64,000 nucleotides of DNA from an uncultured Clostridia bacterium (GTDB lineage: Bacteria > Bacillota > Clostridia > Christensenellales > Borkfalkiaceae): the NCBI GenBank assembly GCA_947631905.1, contig CANRND010000006.1:1-64000 (forward strand). The letters run 5' to 3'. The notes below the pieces were generated by a model. It did not search any database. It was not told where the DNA came from and was given only the letters and a program-made list of their open reading frames with translations. This document shows, in pieces, positions 37,960 to 46,577 of the stretch. The position numbers were made by a program, and so were the translations under genes. Position 1 is the stretch's first letter; each line of letters opens with the position of its first letter.

Positions 37960-39405
37960 TCATTTTCTGTATTTCGGATTTTCGCTGATGGGCCGCTCCC
38001 ACCGCTCGAAGCGGCTCTTCGCGCTCTCTTTCGGCTCCTCGGTGGGATAGTTCCCGTCGAAACAAGCCGTGCAAAAGCCCGTGCCGTCCCCCCCTGTGAG
38101 GTAGGCGACTTCGGAAAGATCGAGATAGCCCACGCTGTCCGCGCCGATGATCTCGGCGATCTCCTCCGCCGTGTGGTGGCAGGCGATGAGATTCTCGCGC
38201 GAGTCGATGTCCGTGCCGTAGTAGCAGGGATTGAGAAAGGCGGGAGCGGACGAGAGCATGTGGACTTCGCGCGCGCCCGCGTTGCGGAGCATGCGCACGA
38301 TCCGCTCGCAGGTCGTGCCGCGGACGATGGAATCGTCCACCAAAACGACGCGCTTGCCCTTGATTGCAGATTTTAAGACGTTGAGCTTGATACGCACCCT
38401 GTCCTCGCGGGCGGCTTGCCCGGGCGCGATAAACGTTCTGCCGATGTACTTGTTTTTGATAAAGCCGATGCCGTAGGGAATACCCGATTCTTCCGCATAG
38501 CCGTATGCGGCGTCCAGCCCCGAATCGGGAACGCCCACGACGACGTCCGCGTCGATCTTGTACCGCTTCGCAAGAAATCTGCCCGCCTGTTTCCGCGCCT
38601 CGTGGACGGAATGTCCTTCGATGACGGAATCGGGACGGGCGATATACAGATATTCAAATACGCAGAGATGTTTCCCCCTGCCGCAATGGGAGCGTTCGGA
38701 AAGAATGCCCTCTTTGGTAAAAACGAGCATCTCGCCGGGGTCAAGTTCGCGGATGAGCGAGGCTCCCACGGCGTCGAGCGCGCAACTTTCCGACGCGACG
38801 ACGTACGCCCCGTCTTCCCTCTTGCCGTAGCAAATGGGATGGAACCCGAACGGATCGCGCACGGCGATGAGTTTGCTCGGGGACATCACGATGAGGGAAT
38901 ACGCGCCTTTGAGCCTGTCCATCGCGGCAAGCGCCGCCTCCTCGATGGAGCCGCTCCTGACCCGCTCTTTTGTTATGATATAGGAGATGACTTCGCTGTC
39001 CGACGTGGTGTGGAAGATACTGCCGTCCCCTTCGAGTTCGTCGCGCAATTCGGAGGCGTTGATGAGGTTGCCGTTGTGGGCGAGCGCCATGTTGCCCTTT
39101 AAGTGGTTGACGACGATGGGCTGGGCGTTCTCTCTCCCTCCGTTGCCCGTGGTGGAATAGCGGACGTGGCCGATCGCCATATTGCCCTCCCCGAGCTTTT
39201 TGAGGGTCTCCGCCGTGAAAACGTCGTTGACGAGGCCCACGTCCTTATAGGCGCGGAAAACCCCGTCGTCGTTCACGACGATCCCCGCCGACTCCTGCCC
39301 GCGGTGTTGCAGGGCAAAAAGGGCGTAATAGGCCGTGGACGCCACGTCTTGTTTTTGCGGGGCAAAAATTGCGAATACCCCGCACTCTTCATGGATCTGA
39401 GACAT
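37960..39405 (-). CDS. purF: Amidophosphoribosyltransferase
   Basis: HEECGVFAIFAPQ, LQHRGQESAGIV, VVLVDDSIVRGTTCERIVRMLRNAGAREVH. Confidence 0.97.
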   Translation of the reverse strand: MSQIHEECGVFAIFAPQKQDVASTAYYALFALQHRGQESAGIVVNDDGVFRAYKDVGLVNDVFTAETLKKLGEGNMAIGHVRYSTTGNGGRENAQPIVVNHLKGNMALAHNGNLINASELRDELEGDGSIFHTTSDSEVISYIITKERVRSGSIEEAALAAMDRLKGAYSLIVMSPSKLIAVRDPFGFHPICYGKREDGAYVVASESCALDAVGASLIRELDPGEMLVFTKEGILSERSHCGRGKHLCVFEYLYIARPDSVIEGHSVHEARKQAGRFLAKRYKIDADVVVGVPDSGLDAAYGYAEESGIPYGIGFIKNKYIGRTFIAPGQAAREDRVRIKLNVLKSAIKGKRVVLVDDSIVRGTTCERIVRMLRNAGAREVHMLSSAPAFLNPCYYGTDIDSRENLIACHHTAEEIAEIIGADSVGYLDLSEVAYLTGGDGTGFCTACFDGNYPTEEPKESAKSRFERWERPISENPKYRK

Positions 39406-39465
39406 AGACCGACTCCTGATAATTGCCCGTTTAAAGGGCCGTGAATAAGGTAGAGATTCCTCGAC

Positions 39466-39516
39466 TGCCCCTCCCCTGCCCCTCCCCCGCGTGTTTGCGC
39501 GGGGGAGGGCAAGAAG
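39466..39516. repeat. ccctcccctgcccctcccccgcgtg...gcgcgggggagggcaag repeat copy
   Basis: Similar to 24958, 26268 and 33438. Confidence 0.68.
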
Positions 39517-39532
39517 AGCGAGCCCTCGCTTT

Positions 39533-40252
39533 TTATTCCCCTGTCACTCTCTTGAAAATTTCTTGATAGGCCGCCTCAACGCCGCCCATGTTGCGGCGGA
39601 AGCGGTCTTTATCGAGCTTTTCGCCCGTCGCCGCGTCCCAGAAGCGGCAGGTGTCGGGAGAGATCTCGTCCGCAAGCACGACCGTGCCGTCGGGAAGCCG
39701 CCCAAATTCAAGTTTGAAATCAATGAGCCGCACTCCCAAATGCAGAAAATACTCTTTCAATACTTCATTCACCTGGAACGCATACTTTTCGATCGTGGCG
39801 ATCTCCTCTTTGGTTGCGAGCTTTAAGGCAAGCGCGTGGTAGGTGTTGATGAGCGGATCGTCGAGCGCGTCGCACTTATAGGAGAACTCGATGGTCGGCT
39901 CGTCGAACACAATCCCCTCGGGAACGCCGTAACGCTTGGCAAAGGACCCCGCCGACACGTTGCGGATGATGACTTCGAGCGGCACGATCTTCACCTTTTT
40001 CACGAGGGTGTCGCGCTCTGAAAGCTCTTTCACAAAGTGGGTGGGAACGCCTTTCTTTTCAAGCAATGCCATGAGCATGTTGGTCATGCGGTTGTTGACG
40101 ACCCCTTTGCCCGCGATCGTCCCCTTTTTGAGACCGTTGAACGCGGTCGCGTCGTCTTTATAAGAGACGATGCACAAGTTCTCGTCCGAAGTGGCGAACA
40201 CTTTCTTCGCCTTTCCCTCGTAAAGCTGCTCCATTTTGGCTACCTGTTCCAT
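39533..40252 (-). CDS. purC: SAICAR synthetase
   Basis: [75 protein letters not shown]. Confidence 0.96.
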   Translation of the reverse strand: MEQVAKMEQLYEGKAKKVFATSDENLCIVSYKDDATAFNGLKKGTIAGKGVVNNRMTNMLMALLEKKGVPTHFVKELSERDTLVKKVKIVPLEVIIRNVSAGSFAKRYGVPEGIVFDEPTIEFSYKCDALDDPLINTYHALALKLATKEEIATIEKYAFQVNEVLKEYFLHLGVRLIDFKLEFGRLPDGTVVLADEISPDTCRFWDAATGEKLDKDRFRRNMGGVEAAYQEIFKRVTGE

Positions 40253-40311
40253 GTTGTTTTCTCCTTGGATTTTTCTTAAAATTTACCGACCCTGCGGGGA
40301 CAACGCGCGCT

Positions 40312-40806
40312 TTATTTCGCGTATTTTTCGAAGATCTTCCGGTCCTTTTCCAAAACTTCCTCCGCCGCCCGTTTGCGGCTTTCGAGGAGCTTTTGCAGAA
40401 GCGCGCCGTCTTCCACCGCCAGAATTTCCGCGGCAAGGTAGGCGGCGTTCTTCGCCCCGTCTATTCCGACCGTGGCGACCGGGATGCCCGGAGGCATCAT
40501 GACCGTGGAAAGAAGCGCGTCCATGCCGCCCAAAGCCCCGCTCTTGATTGGGATCCCGATGACGGGCAGAACGCAATTCGCCGCAAACGCGCCCGCAAGG
40601 TGCGCCGCCATGCCCGCCGCGCAGAGAATGACGCCGAACCCGTTCTCCGCCGCCCCGCGCGCAAACTCCCGCGCCTCTTCGGGGGTGCGGTGTGCGGAAT
40701 AAACATGCACCACGTAGGGAATGCCGAACTCCTCGAACACCCCGAACGCTTTTTCCACGACGGGGAGGTCGGAATCGCTCCCCATGATCACAGCCGCTTT
40801 CTTCAT
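40312..40806 (-). CDS. purE: N5-carboxyaminoimidazole ribonucleotide mutase
   Basis: AVIMGSDSDLPVVEKAFGVFEEFGIPYVVHVYSAHRTPE; LPVIGIPIKSGALGGMDALLSTVMMPPGIPVATVGI. Confidence 0.96.
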   Translation of the reverse strand: MKKAAVIMGSDSDLPVVEKAFGVFEEFGIPYVVHVYSAHRTPEEAREFARGAAENGFGVILCAAGMAAHLAGAFAANCVLPVIGIPIKSGALGGMDALLSTVMMPPGIPVATVGIDGAKNAAYLAAEILAVEDGALLQKLLESRKRAAEEVLEKDRKIFEKYAK

Positions 40807-40827
40807 GATGTCTCCTTAAAAAGCAAA

Positions 40828-40860
40828 GGGCGGTTTTTCTCTACGCGAAAAAAACTGCCC
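40828..40860 (-). terminator. Attenuator-like hairpin in the purE leader
   Basis: Minus strand gggcagtttttttcgcgtagagaaaaaccgccc followed by tttgctttttaagg. Confidence 0.5.
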
Positions 40861-40936
40861 ATGTCTACCGAACGAACGTATCGAATTTTGTCCCCCGCTT
40901 GACGCGGGAAAATACGCCTACTCTGTTCATATCCTC

Positions 40937-40966
40937 ATTATAGAACAAAGCGGCGGAAAAAGTCAA
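40937..40966 (-). promoter_or_regulatory. SigmaA-type promoter for the pur cluster
   Basis: Minus strand TTGACT-18 nt-TATAAT. Confidence 0.6.
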
Positions 40967-41039
40967 GCGTATGGAGAGTGAAAATATTTATCTCATTTTG
41001 TTACATTGCGCACACGCCGCTTTCCGCGTGCGCCGCCCT

Positions 41040-41939
41040 TTACTTTTGGTTGAACTTTTTGCGGACAAACCAATCGGCGACCCGCTCGGGCAGCATTTTC
41101 CCCGCATAGCGCAGAAAGTTGTTCTTCCCGCCCGCCGCGGAAACCGTGGGCGGATTGCGCTTTTGGATGAGTTTTATGATGCTGTCCGCGACGAGTGAGG
41201 GCGTCATGCCCCCCTGCTCCATGTTGGCAAGCGCCGCCGAGGCCTTTTTGACCGAGGGCGTGTAACCCTTGCTCTCCTCGGCGTTGTACACCTTTCTGCT
41301 GTACGTAAAGTCGGTGGATGTGCCGCCCGGGAGCAACGCGCTCACCCGAACACCCTGCGGGCGGAGTTCCATGTCCGCTTCGCGCGCAAGCATGGCGAGC
41401 GCCGCTTTCGAGGAGGAATAAAAGCCGTCGTAGGGAATGGGGAAATCTCCCCCCATCGAGCCGACGAGAACCGCGCGGCCCTCCCGTTTTTTGAGGTAGG
41501 GCGCGGCGGCCCTGATCGCCTCGATCGCGCCGAAATAGTTGACTTCAAAGAGATACCTGTAATCTCCGCTCTTGGCGTGTTCGAGGGGCGCGGCCATCGA
41601 AAACCCCGCCGAATACACCATGAGATCGAGGCCGCCGTACTCTTCCCCGATCTCTTTGATCGCCTTTTCCAGCTCGCCCTCCTGCGCGGCATCCGCGGTG
41701 CGGGACTCGATCCGCTCCCCTTTGAACGGCGTGCGCGAGAGATTGAACACCGTATAGCTTTTTGCGTGGAGTTTGAGCGCCGTCTCCCTGCCGATGCCCG
41801 ACGAACCGCCCACGATGACCGCCACTTTCTTGTTTTTGCGCACGGGAGCGCGCGCCTGCGTCTCTTCCGCGGGTTTTTCCTCGGGTTTTTCTTCCGTCTG
41901 CTCTTTGATTTCCCGTTTCATACCCTTGATTATGGGCAA
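41040..41939 (-). CDS. Short-chain dehydrogenase/reductase
   Basis: VAVIVGGSSGIGRETALKLHAKSYTVFNLSR; catalytic-type YDGFYSSSKAAL. Confidence 0.88.
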   Translation of the reverse strand: MPIIKGMKREIKEQTEEKPEEKPAEETQARAPVRKNKKVAVIVGGSSGIGRETALKLHAKSYTVFNLSRTPFKGERIESRTADAAQEGELEKAIKEIGEEYGGLDLMVYSAGFSMAAPLEHAKSGDYRYLFEVNYFGAIEAIRAAAPYLKKREGRAVLVGSMGGDFPIPYDGFYSSSKAALAMLAREADMELRPQGVRVSALLPGGTSTDFTYSRKVYNAEESKGYTPSVKKASAALANMEQGGMTPSLVADSIIKLIQKRNPPTVSAAGGKNNFLRYAGKMLPERVADWFVRKKFNQK

Positions 41940-41954
41940 GCCGAAAATTTCTAT

Positions 41955-42724
41955 TCAGCCGAGGGCAATGTCGAGGATCATCATGAGGCAGAACCCGAGA
42001 ACGACGCCCAGCGACGCGAGCGTTTTGCTCTTTTCGAAACATTCGGGGATCAGCTCGGAACAGACGACGGCGATCATCGCCCCTGCGGAAAAGGAGAGCG
42101 CCCAGGGCATAAGTCCCGCGATAAAGGACGCCGCAAGCGCGCCCAGAACGCAAGCGGGGATCTCCACCGCCCCCGACCCCTGCGAAAACAGAAAGCTCTT
42201 GAACGGGCTTACCCCCTTTGCGCGCAACGGGAACGCCACGCACATGCCCTCGGGGAAGTTCTGCACGGCGATGCCACCCCGAGCAGAAGTGCGGACAGAA
42301 CGCCCGCCCCGCCCGCGCACTGGGCGAACGCGACCCCCACCGCCATGCCCTCGGGGACGTTGTGCAGGGTGACGGCAAAATAAAGGAGTGCGCATTTGCT
42401 GTCGCCCGTATGGCGGAACAAAAGCTGGGAGCGGGAGAGCGCAAGGTCGGAACAGACGATGAACAGCCCGCCGAGCAAAAACCCGAGCGTGACGGTGAGA
42501 TAGGACGGGAGCGCCGTTTCATATTCCACCGCGGGCAGAAGCAGGGAAAAGAAGCTCGCGGCGATCATCACGCCCGCCGCCGCCCCCGTTAAAAGAACGA
42601 GGACGTTCCCTCCCCCCTTGCGGGAAAAGAACACGGCTGAGGCGCCGAGCGCCGTCATAAAATACATGAAGAGAGATACGAGGAACGCCTGCATGACAGG
42701 ACTTAACGACGAAAACCATTGCAT
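41955..42724 (-). pseudogene. ZIP-family metal transporter, frame-disrupted
   Basis: N-terminal half to VTLHNVPEGMAVGVAFAQCAGGAGVLSALLLGVA in one frame; the continuation IAVQNFPEGMCVAFPLRAKGVSPFKSFLFSQGSGAVEIPACVLGALAA is in another frame; break near 42271-42274. Confidence 0.72.
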
Positions 42725-42897
42725 TCGTAAAACCCCCCTGCGCGTTTTCTTGCGCGGTACAGTCACTCCATGCTATGCGGCGGGAAAACTTTCCGTGAGC
42801 GCCCCCGCTACGGCTCCCTTTCAAAGCTCCGCGGCCATACCGTCAACCTGCACAAATTTCCCGCATGAAATTTTTCACAAAAAATTTATTTGCGATA

Positions 42898-42926
42898 TTG
42901 ACATTTGGCGATTTGTGTTTTATAAT
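42898..42926 (+). promoter_or_regulatory. Consensus sigmaA promoter
   Basis: TTGACA-17 nt-TATAAT. Confidence 0.75.
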
Positions 42927-42958
42927 GGTGGAAACAACATATATGGGGGGAAGTTTTT

Positions 42959-43465
42959 ATGGCATTTTTGGCAATCGGGATCGTCACCCTGCTTTTGACC
43001 TCTTTTATGATCGCCTACTACGGGTATCTGTTCAAAAACACCGATCATGACGTTTCCTTTTTCCTCAGCGTGGGGATCATCTCCATCGTGATGAATCTGT
43101 TCACCAACATGAGCGCAGGCGCGGCGGTCCTCTCCGTGGTCTACCTTGTGGTCGCGCTCGTATTCCTCGGCGTAGGCTTCGCCATCGATCTGAACGGCTC
43201 GATCGCGTTCTACACCTCGATCGGCGGGTGGTTCAAGAGAGTTTTCGCAACGGATACCCTCCTTTGGACTCTCCTCAGCTTCATTCTTTCGCCGGTGGGC
43301 ATCATCCTCTTCTTCGTGTTCTATAACTCCAACCACGAGCGCGCGCTCCTCTGCGGCAAAGCGGGCCTTTGGGGACTTCTCATCGAGCTTCTTCTCCTTT
43401 GGGCGATCCTCGGGCTTGTGAGCGGGATCAATTCCGTCGGCGCGGTGGCGACCGCCGCACTCTGA
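42959..43465 (+). CDS. Small membrane protein, unknown function
   Basis: 168 aa with about 4-5 hydrophobic segments; SD-like ggggggaag upstream. Confidence 0.7.
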   Translation: MAFLAIGIVTLLLTSFMIAYYGYLFKNTDHDVSFFLSVGIISIVMNLFTNMSAGAAVLSVVYLVVALVFLGVGFAIDLNGSIAFYTSIGGWFKRVFATDTLLWTLLSFILSPVGIILFFVFYNSNHERALLCGKAGLWGLLIELLLLWAILGLVSGINSVGAVATAAL

Positions 43466-43491
43466 TAGCGTAGTTGTAACAGCATAAAAAA

Positions 43492-43523
43492 GCAGCGTCT
43501 GCCGATCTCGGCAGACGCTTTTT
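43492..43523 (+). terminator. Intrinsic terminator
   Basis: gcgtctgccgatctcggcagacgcttttttctt. Confidence 0.85.
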
Positions 43524-43539
43524 TCTTGTCCGTATTCCG

Positions 43540-44589
43540 TTATTCCTCTTTGGCTTCGAACTTGTACGCGGTCACCGACTCGTACGTTTTGCCCGCGTCG
43601 AGATAGGACGAGAACACCGCCCCGTACTCGGGAACGTTGACGTTGTTGGGGATCGCCTGCGTTTCGAGGCAGAACGCCGCCCGCTTGCCGTAATACGCAG
43701 TCTTGCCCTGTTGGTGAAGCCCGTTGCCCGTATAGAGCTGTACGGCGGGGAGATCGGTATAGCAACTCATCGTAATGCCCGTTTTGCGGCTCGAAGCAAC
43801 GGCGAATTTTACAAATTCACGGTTTCTGTTCTTCAAAACATAGCAGTGGTCGTAGCCGTTACCCTGACTGAGGTCTACGTCGTCCGCCCCGATGTCCCGT
43901 CCGATCTCTTTCGGCTCGTTGAAGTCGAACGGCGTTCCCTTTACGGCACGGAACCCGCCAACGGGGATCATCGTGGGATCGGTAGGCACGATCTCGTCGC
44001 TGTCGATCCAGAGGAGCTGGTCGAGGACCGTCCCGTCCCCCTCGCCGCTGAGATTGAAGTAGGCGTGGTTGGTGAGATTGAGCGCCGTTTTGCGGTCGGC
44101 GGAAGCCGAGTATGCGATCTTCAACTCTCCGCCGCGGAAAGAATAGACGACTTTTACCGACAGGCCGCCGGGATAGTTTTCTTCGCCGTCGGGGGAGAAA
44201 TAGGTCAAAACGAGGTCGTCGCCCTCGAACGCGTGTTGCCAGATCTTTTTGTTGAAGCCCTCTTTTCCGCCGTGGAGATGGTTGCCGCGGTCGTTACAAT
44301 AGAGGCTGTACGTCTTTCCGTCTACCGTGAGCTTTCCGCCGCCGATGCGGTTGCCAAAGCGGCCGATGAGCGCGCCTAAATAGCCGCCGTTTTGCTCGTA
44401 ACCTGCTACATCCCGATAGCCGAGAACGACGTCCGTAGGCTTCCCGTTCCGATCGGGAACGACGAGGCTCTGCAAGATCCCCCCGTAGCTTAAAACCGTG
44501 GCGTAGCTTTCGCCGTCGCGGAGCGTGAACGCGAGAACTTCCCGCCCGTCCGCAGTCTTTCCGAATTTTTTTGTTTCGATCATTTTCAA
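43540..44589 (-). CDS. galM: Aldose 1-epimerase
   Basis: LSYGGILQSLVVPDRNGKPTDVVLGYRDVAGYEQNGGYLGALIGRFGNRI; NLTNHAYFNLSGEGDG. Confidence 0.93.
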   Translation of the reverse strand: MKMIETKKFGKTADGREVLAFTLRDGESYATVLSYGGILQSLVVPDRNGKPTDVVLGYRDVAGYEQNGGYLGALIGRFGNRIGGGKLTVDGKTYSLYCNDRGNHLHGGKEGFNKKIWQHAFEGDDLVLTYFSPDGEENYPGGLSVKVVYSFRGGELKIAYSASADRKTALNLTNHAYFNLSGEGDGTVLDQLLWIDSDEIVPTDPTMIPVGGFRAVKGTPFDFNEPKEIGRDIGADDVDLSQGNGYDHCYVLKNRNREFVKFAVASSRKTGITMSCYTDLPAVQLYTGNGLHQQGKTAYYGKRAAFCLETQAIPNNVNVPEYGAVFSSYLDAGKTYESVTAYKFEAKEE

Positions 44590-44616
44590 TCCCCCTCATA
44601 GAATTTCGATTTTGTT

Positions 44617-45807
44617 TTACAGTTGACAGGTCCCCGAGGTCCTGATCTGCGTATAGAATACGTTTTCCTTGCCGAACACGCGCGCCATCGCCCTGCCGTA
44701 TGCCTGCGCGCTCCCCGTGGGGCAGAACGCGATCATCGCGCCCGCAAAGCCGCCGCCCATCATGCGGAACGCCCCCTCTTTAAGGAGTTTTTCACTGAGC
44801 TTTAAGGCGAGGGTGAGCGGCTGTTCGATCTGCCCGGGGACGTAGCAGTTCTGCAAGAACGCGAGGCTGCTCTCCCCGCTCTCGCGCACGGCGGAAAGAA
44901 ACCCCGCCGTATTGCCCGCTTTGAGGGACGCGGCCGCCCGCTCCACCCTCTCGTTCTCTTCGAAGAAGTGGAAAGCGCGCAGAATGGCGCGGTCGCTCAC
45001 CTTGCGGCGAAGGGCGGGCAATTCCGCAACCAGCTCGTCCATGCTTGTTTCGCGGAGGACGCTCTTGCCGAGGGCCGCCGCGACTTCCCCCATCTCCCTG
45101 CGGATGTCCGCATAATGGGAGGTGAGCGCCGCATGCGAGCCGCCCGTATTGGTGAGAACGATGTCGTACCCCTCGGGAGCGGGAACGCTCTCCACCGCGG
45201 GTTCGGCAAGATCGGCAAAGTCAATCCGGTTGAGTCCGCCGAACGCGATGCCGCACTGGTCGAGAAGCCCGCAAGGTTTGCCGAAATAGACATTCTCGGC
45301 ATACTGGGCGGCTTTGGCCCGTTCGAGCGGGGAGACCTTTCCGCCGCAGTAAAGCACGTTGAGAATTTCCGCCACAAGGACCTCGAACGCCGCCGACGAC
45401 GATACGCCCGCGCCGCGGAACACGTTGCTGTGCGTGACCGCCGAAAACCCGCCCACGGGATAGCCGTGCATGGCGAAATATTTGCACACACCCCGCGCCA
45501 GAGAGACGGACTTCCCCTTTTCGCGTTCGCGGCTGTTCAGATCGCCGACCGAAAAGCGGACGGGCGAAAACGCCTCGGCGCGGATATCGATGACGCCGTC
45601 CCCGCGGGGAGCGAGCAGACAAAGAATGTCGCACGAGATCGCGGAAACAAGCACCTTGCCGCGGTTGTGGTCGGTGTGGTTCCCCACGATCTCCGCCCTG
45701 CCGGGGGAGGAGAAGAGCATTTCAGGTGAGCTTGAAAACTCCGCCCGATAGTCATGTTCCAGCGCGCTCAGGCGCTTTTGGTCGACGAAAAAGGTTTGCA
45801 TGGGCAA
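44617..45807 (-). CDS. galK: Galactokinase
   Basis: SPGRAEIVGNHTDHNRGKVL, GAGVSSSAAFEVLVAE, FRMMGGGFAGAMIAF. Confidence 0.93.
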   Translation of the reverse strand: MPMQTFFVDQKRLSALEHDYRAEFSSSPEMLFSSPGRAEIVGNHTDHNRGKVLVSAISCDILCLLAPRGDGVIDIRAEAFSPVRFSVGDLNSREREKGKSVSLARGVCKYFAMHGYPVGGFSAVTHSNVFRGAGVSSSAAFEVLVAEILNVLYCGGKVSPLERAKAAQYAENVYFGKPCGLLDQCGIAFGGLNRIDFADLAEPAVESVPAPEGYDIVLTNTGGSHAALTSHYADIRREMGEVAAALGKSVLRETSMDELVAELPALRRKVSDRAILRAFHFFEENERVERAAASLKAGNTAGFLSAVRESGESSLAFLQNCYVPGQIEQPLTLALKLSEKLLKEGAFRMMGGGFAGAMIAFCPTGSAQAYGRAMARVFGKENVFYTQIRTSGTCQL

Positions 45808-45890
45808 TTCCTTTGCGAAAGTTACTTTGATTATATCACACTCCCGCGCAAAAGTAAATAATCTTGCGAAAAATCATACAACCTTGTGTT

Positions 45891-46577
45891 ATGCACAAAA
45901 AATATCTGCCGCTCACCCTCGTACTCGTGGCGTTGCTTGCCTTGCTCGCGGCAACGGGGTATAGGGCGATGACGAGGACCGCGCCCACCATCGGGCTTGC
46001 GGCGGAAAAGCAAATCTATCTCACCTTCGACGACGGACCCAGCACGGTGGTGACCGGACAGATCCTCGACACCCTCAAAGCGGAAAACGTAAAGGCGACG
46101 TTCTTTATCGTAAGCGACCGCGTGAAAGGCAGGGAAGACACCCTCCGCCGCGCCGCGCGGGAAGGACACACCCTCGGCGTACACTCCGCAAACCATGTCT
46201 ATACGCAAATATACGCCTCCGAAGAGGCGTTTCTGCACGATGTGGAGGAGTGCGCTTCCGTGATCGAACGGGTAGCGGGCGTGAAGCCGAACGTCTACCG
46301 CTTCCCCGGCGGAGGAGGGCAAAACCGCGGCGCGTATGCGGACTTGCTGAAACAACGGGGCTACCGCGTGGTGGCCTGGAACGCCGTATGCGGGGACGAG
46401 GAGATCCCCCGCGCGAGCGCGGAGACCCTCCTCAGGGAATCGGTGGATACGGCGCGCGGCAAACAGCCCGTGGTGCTGTTGATGCACGATTCCGCCGCCC
46501 ACCGCGAGACCGCTGCCGCCCTGCCCGAAATCATTGCGTATTTCAAAGGGCAGGGCTACGTTTTTTGCAAGTACTGA
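45891..46577 (+). CDS. Polysaccharide deacetylase family protein
   Basis: IYLTFDDGPSTVVTGQILDTLKAENVKATFFIVSDRV, HSANHVYTQ. Confidence 0.9.
   Translation: MHKKYLPLTLVLVALLALLAATGYRAMTRTAPTIGLAAEKQIYLTFDDGPSTVVTGQILDTLKAENVKATFFIVSDRVKGREDTLRRAAREGHTLGVHSANHVYTQIYASEEAFLHDVEECASVIERVAGVKPNVYRFPGGGGQNRGAYADLLKQRGYRVVAWNAVCGDEEIPRASAETLLRESVDTARGKQPVVLLMHDSAAHRETAAALPEIIAYFKGQGYVFCKY

Noticed and set aside
40807-40966. Guanine/adenine, PRPP or THF riboswitch before purE
   Set aside because: Core motifs of these aptamers could not be matched by eye; retained only as an unidentified structured leader.
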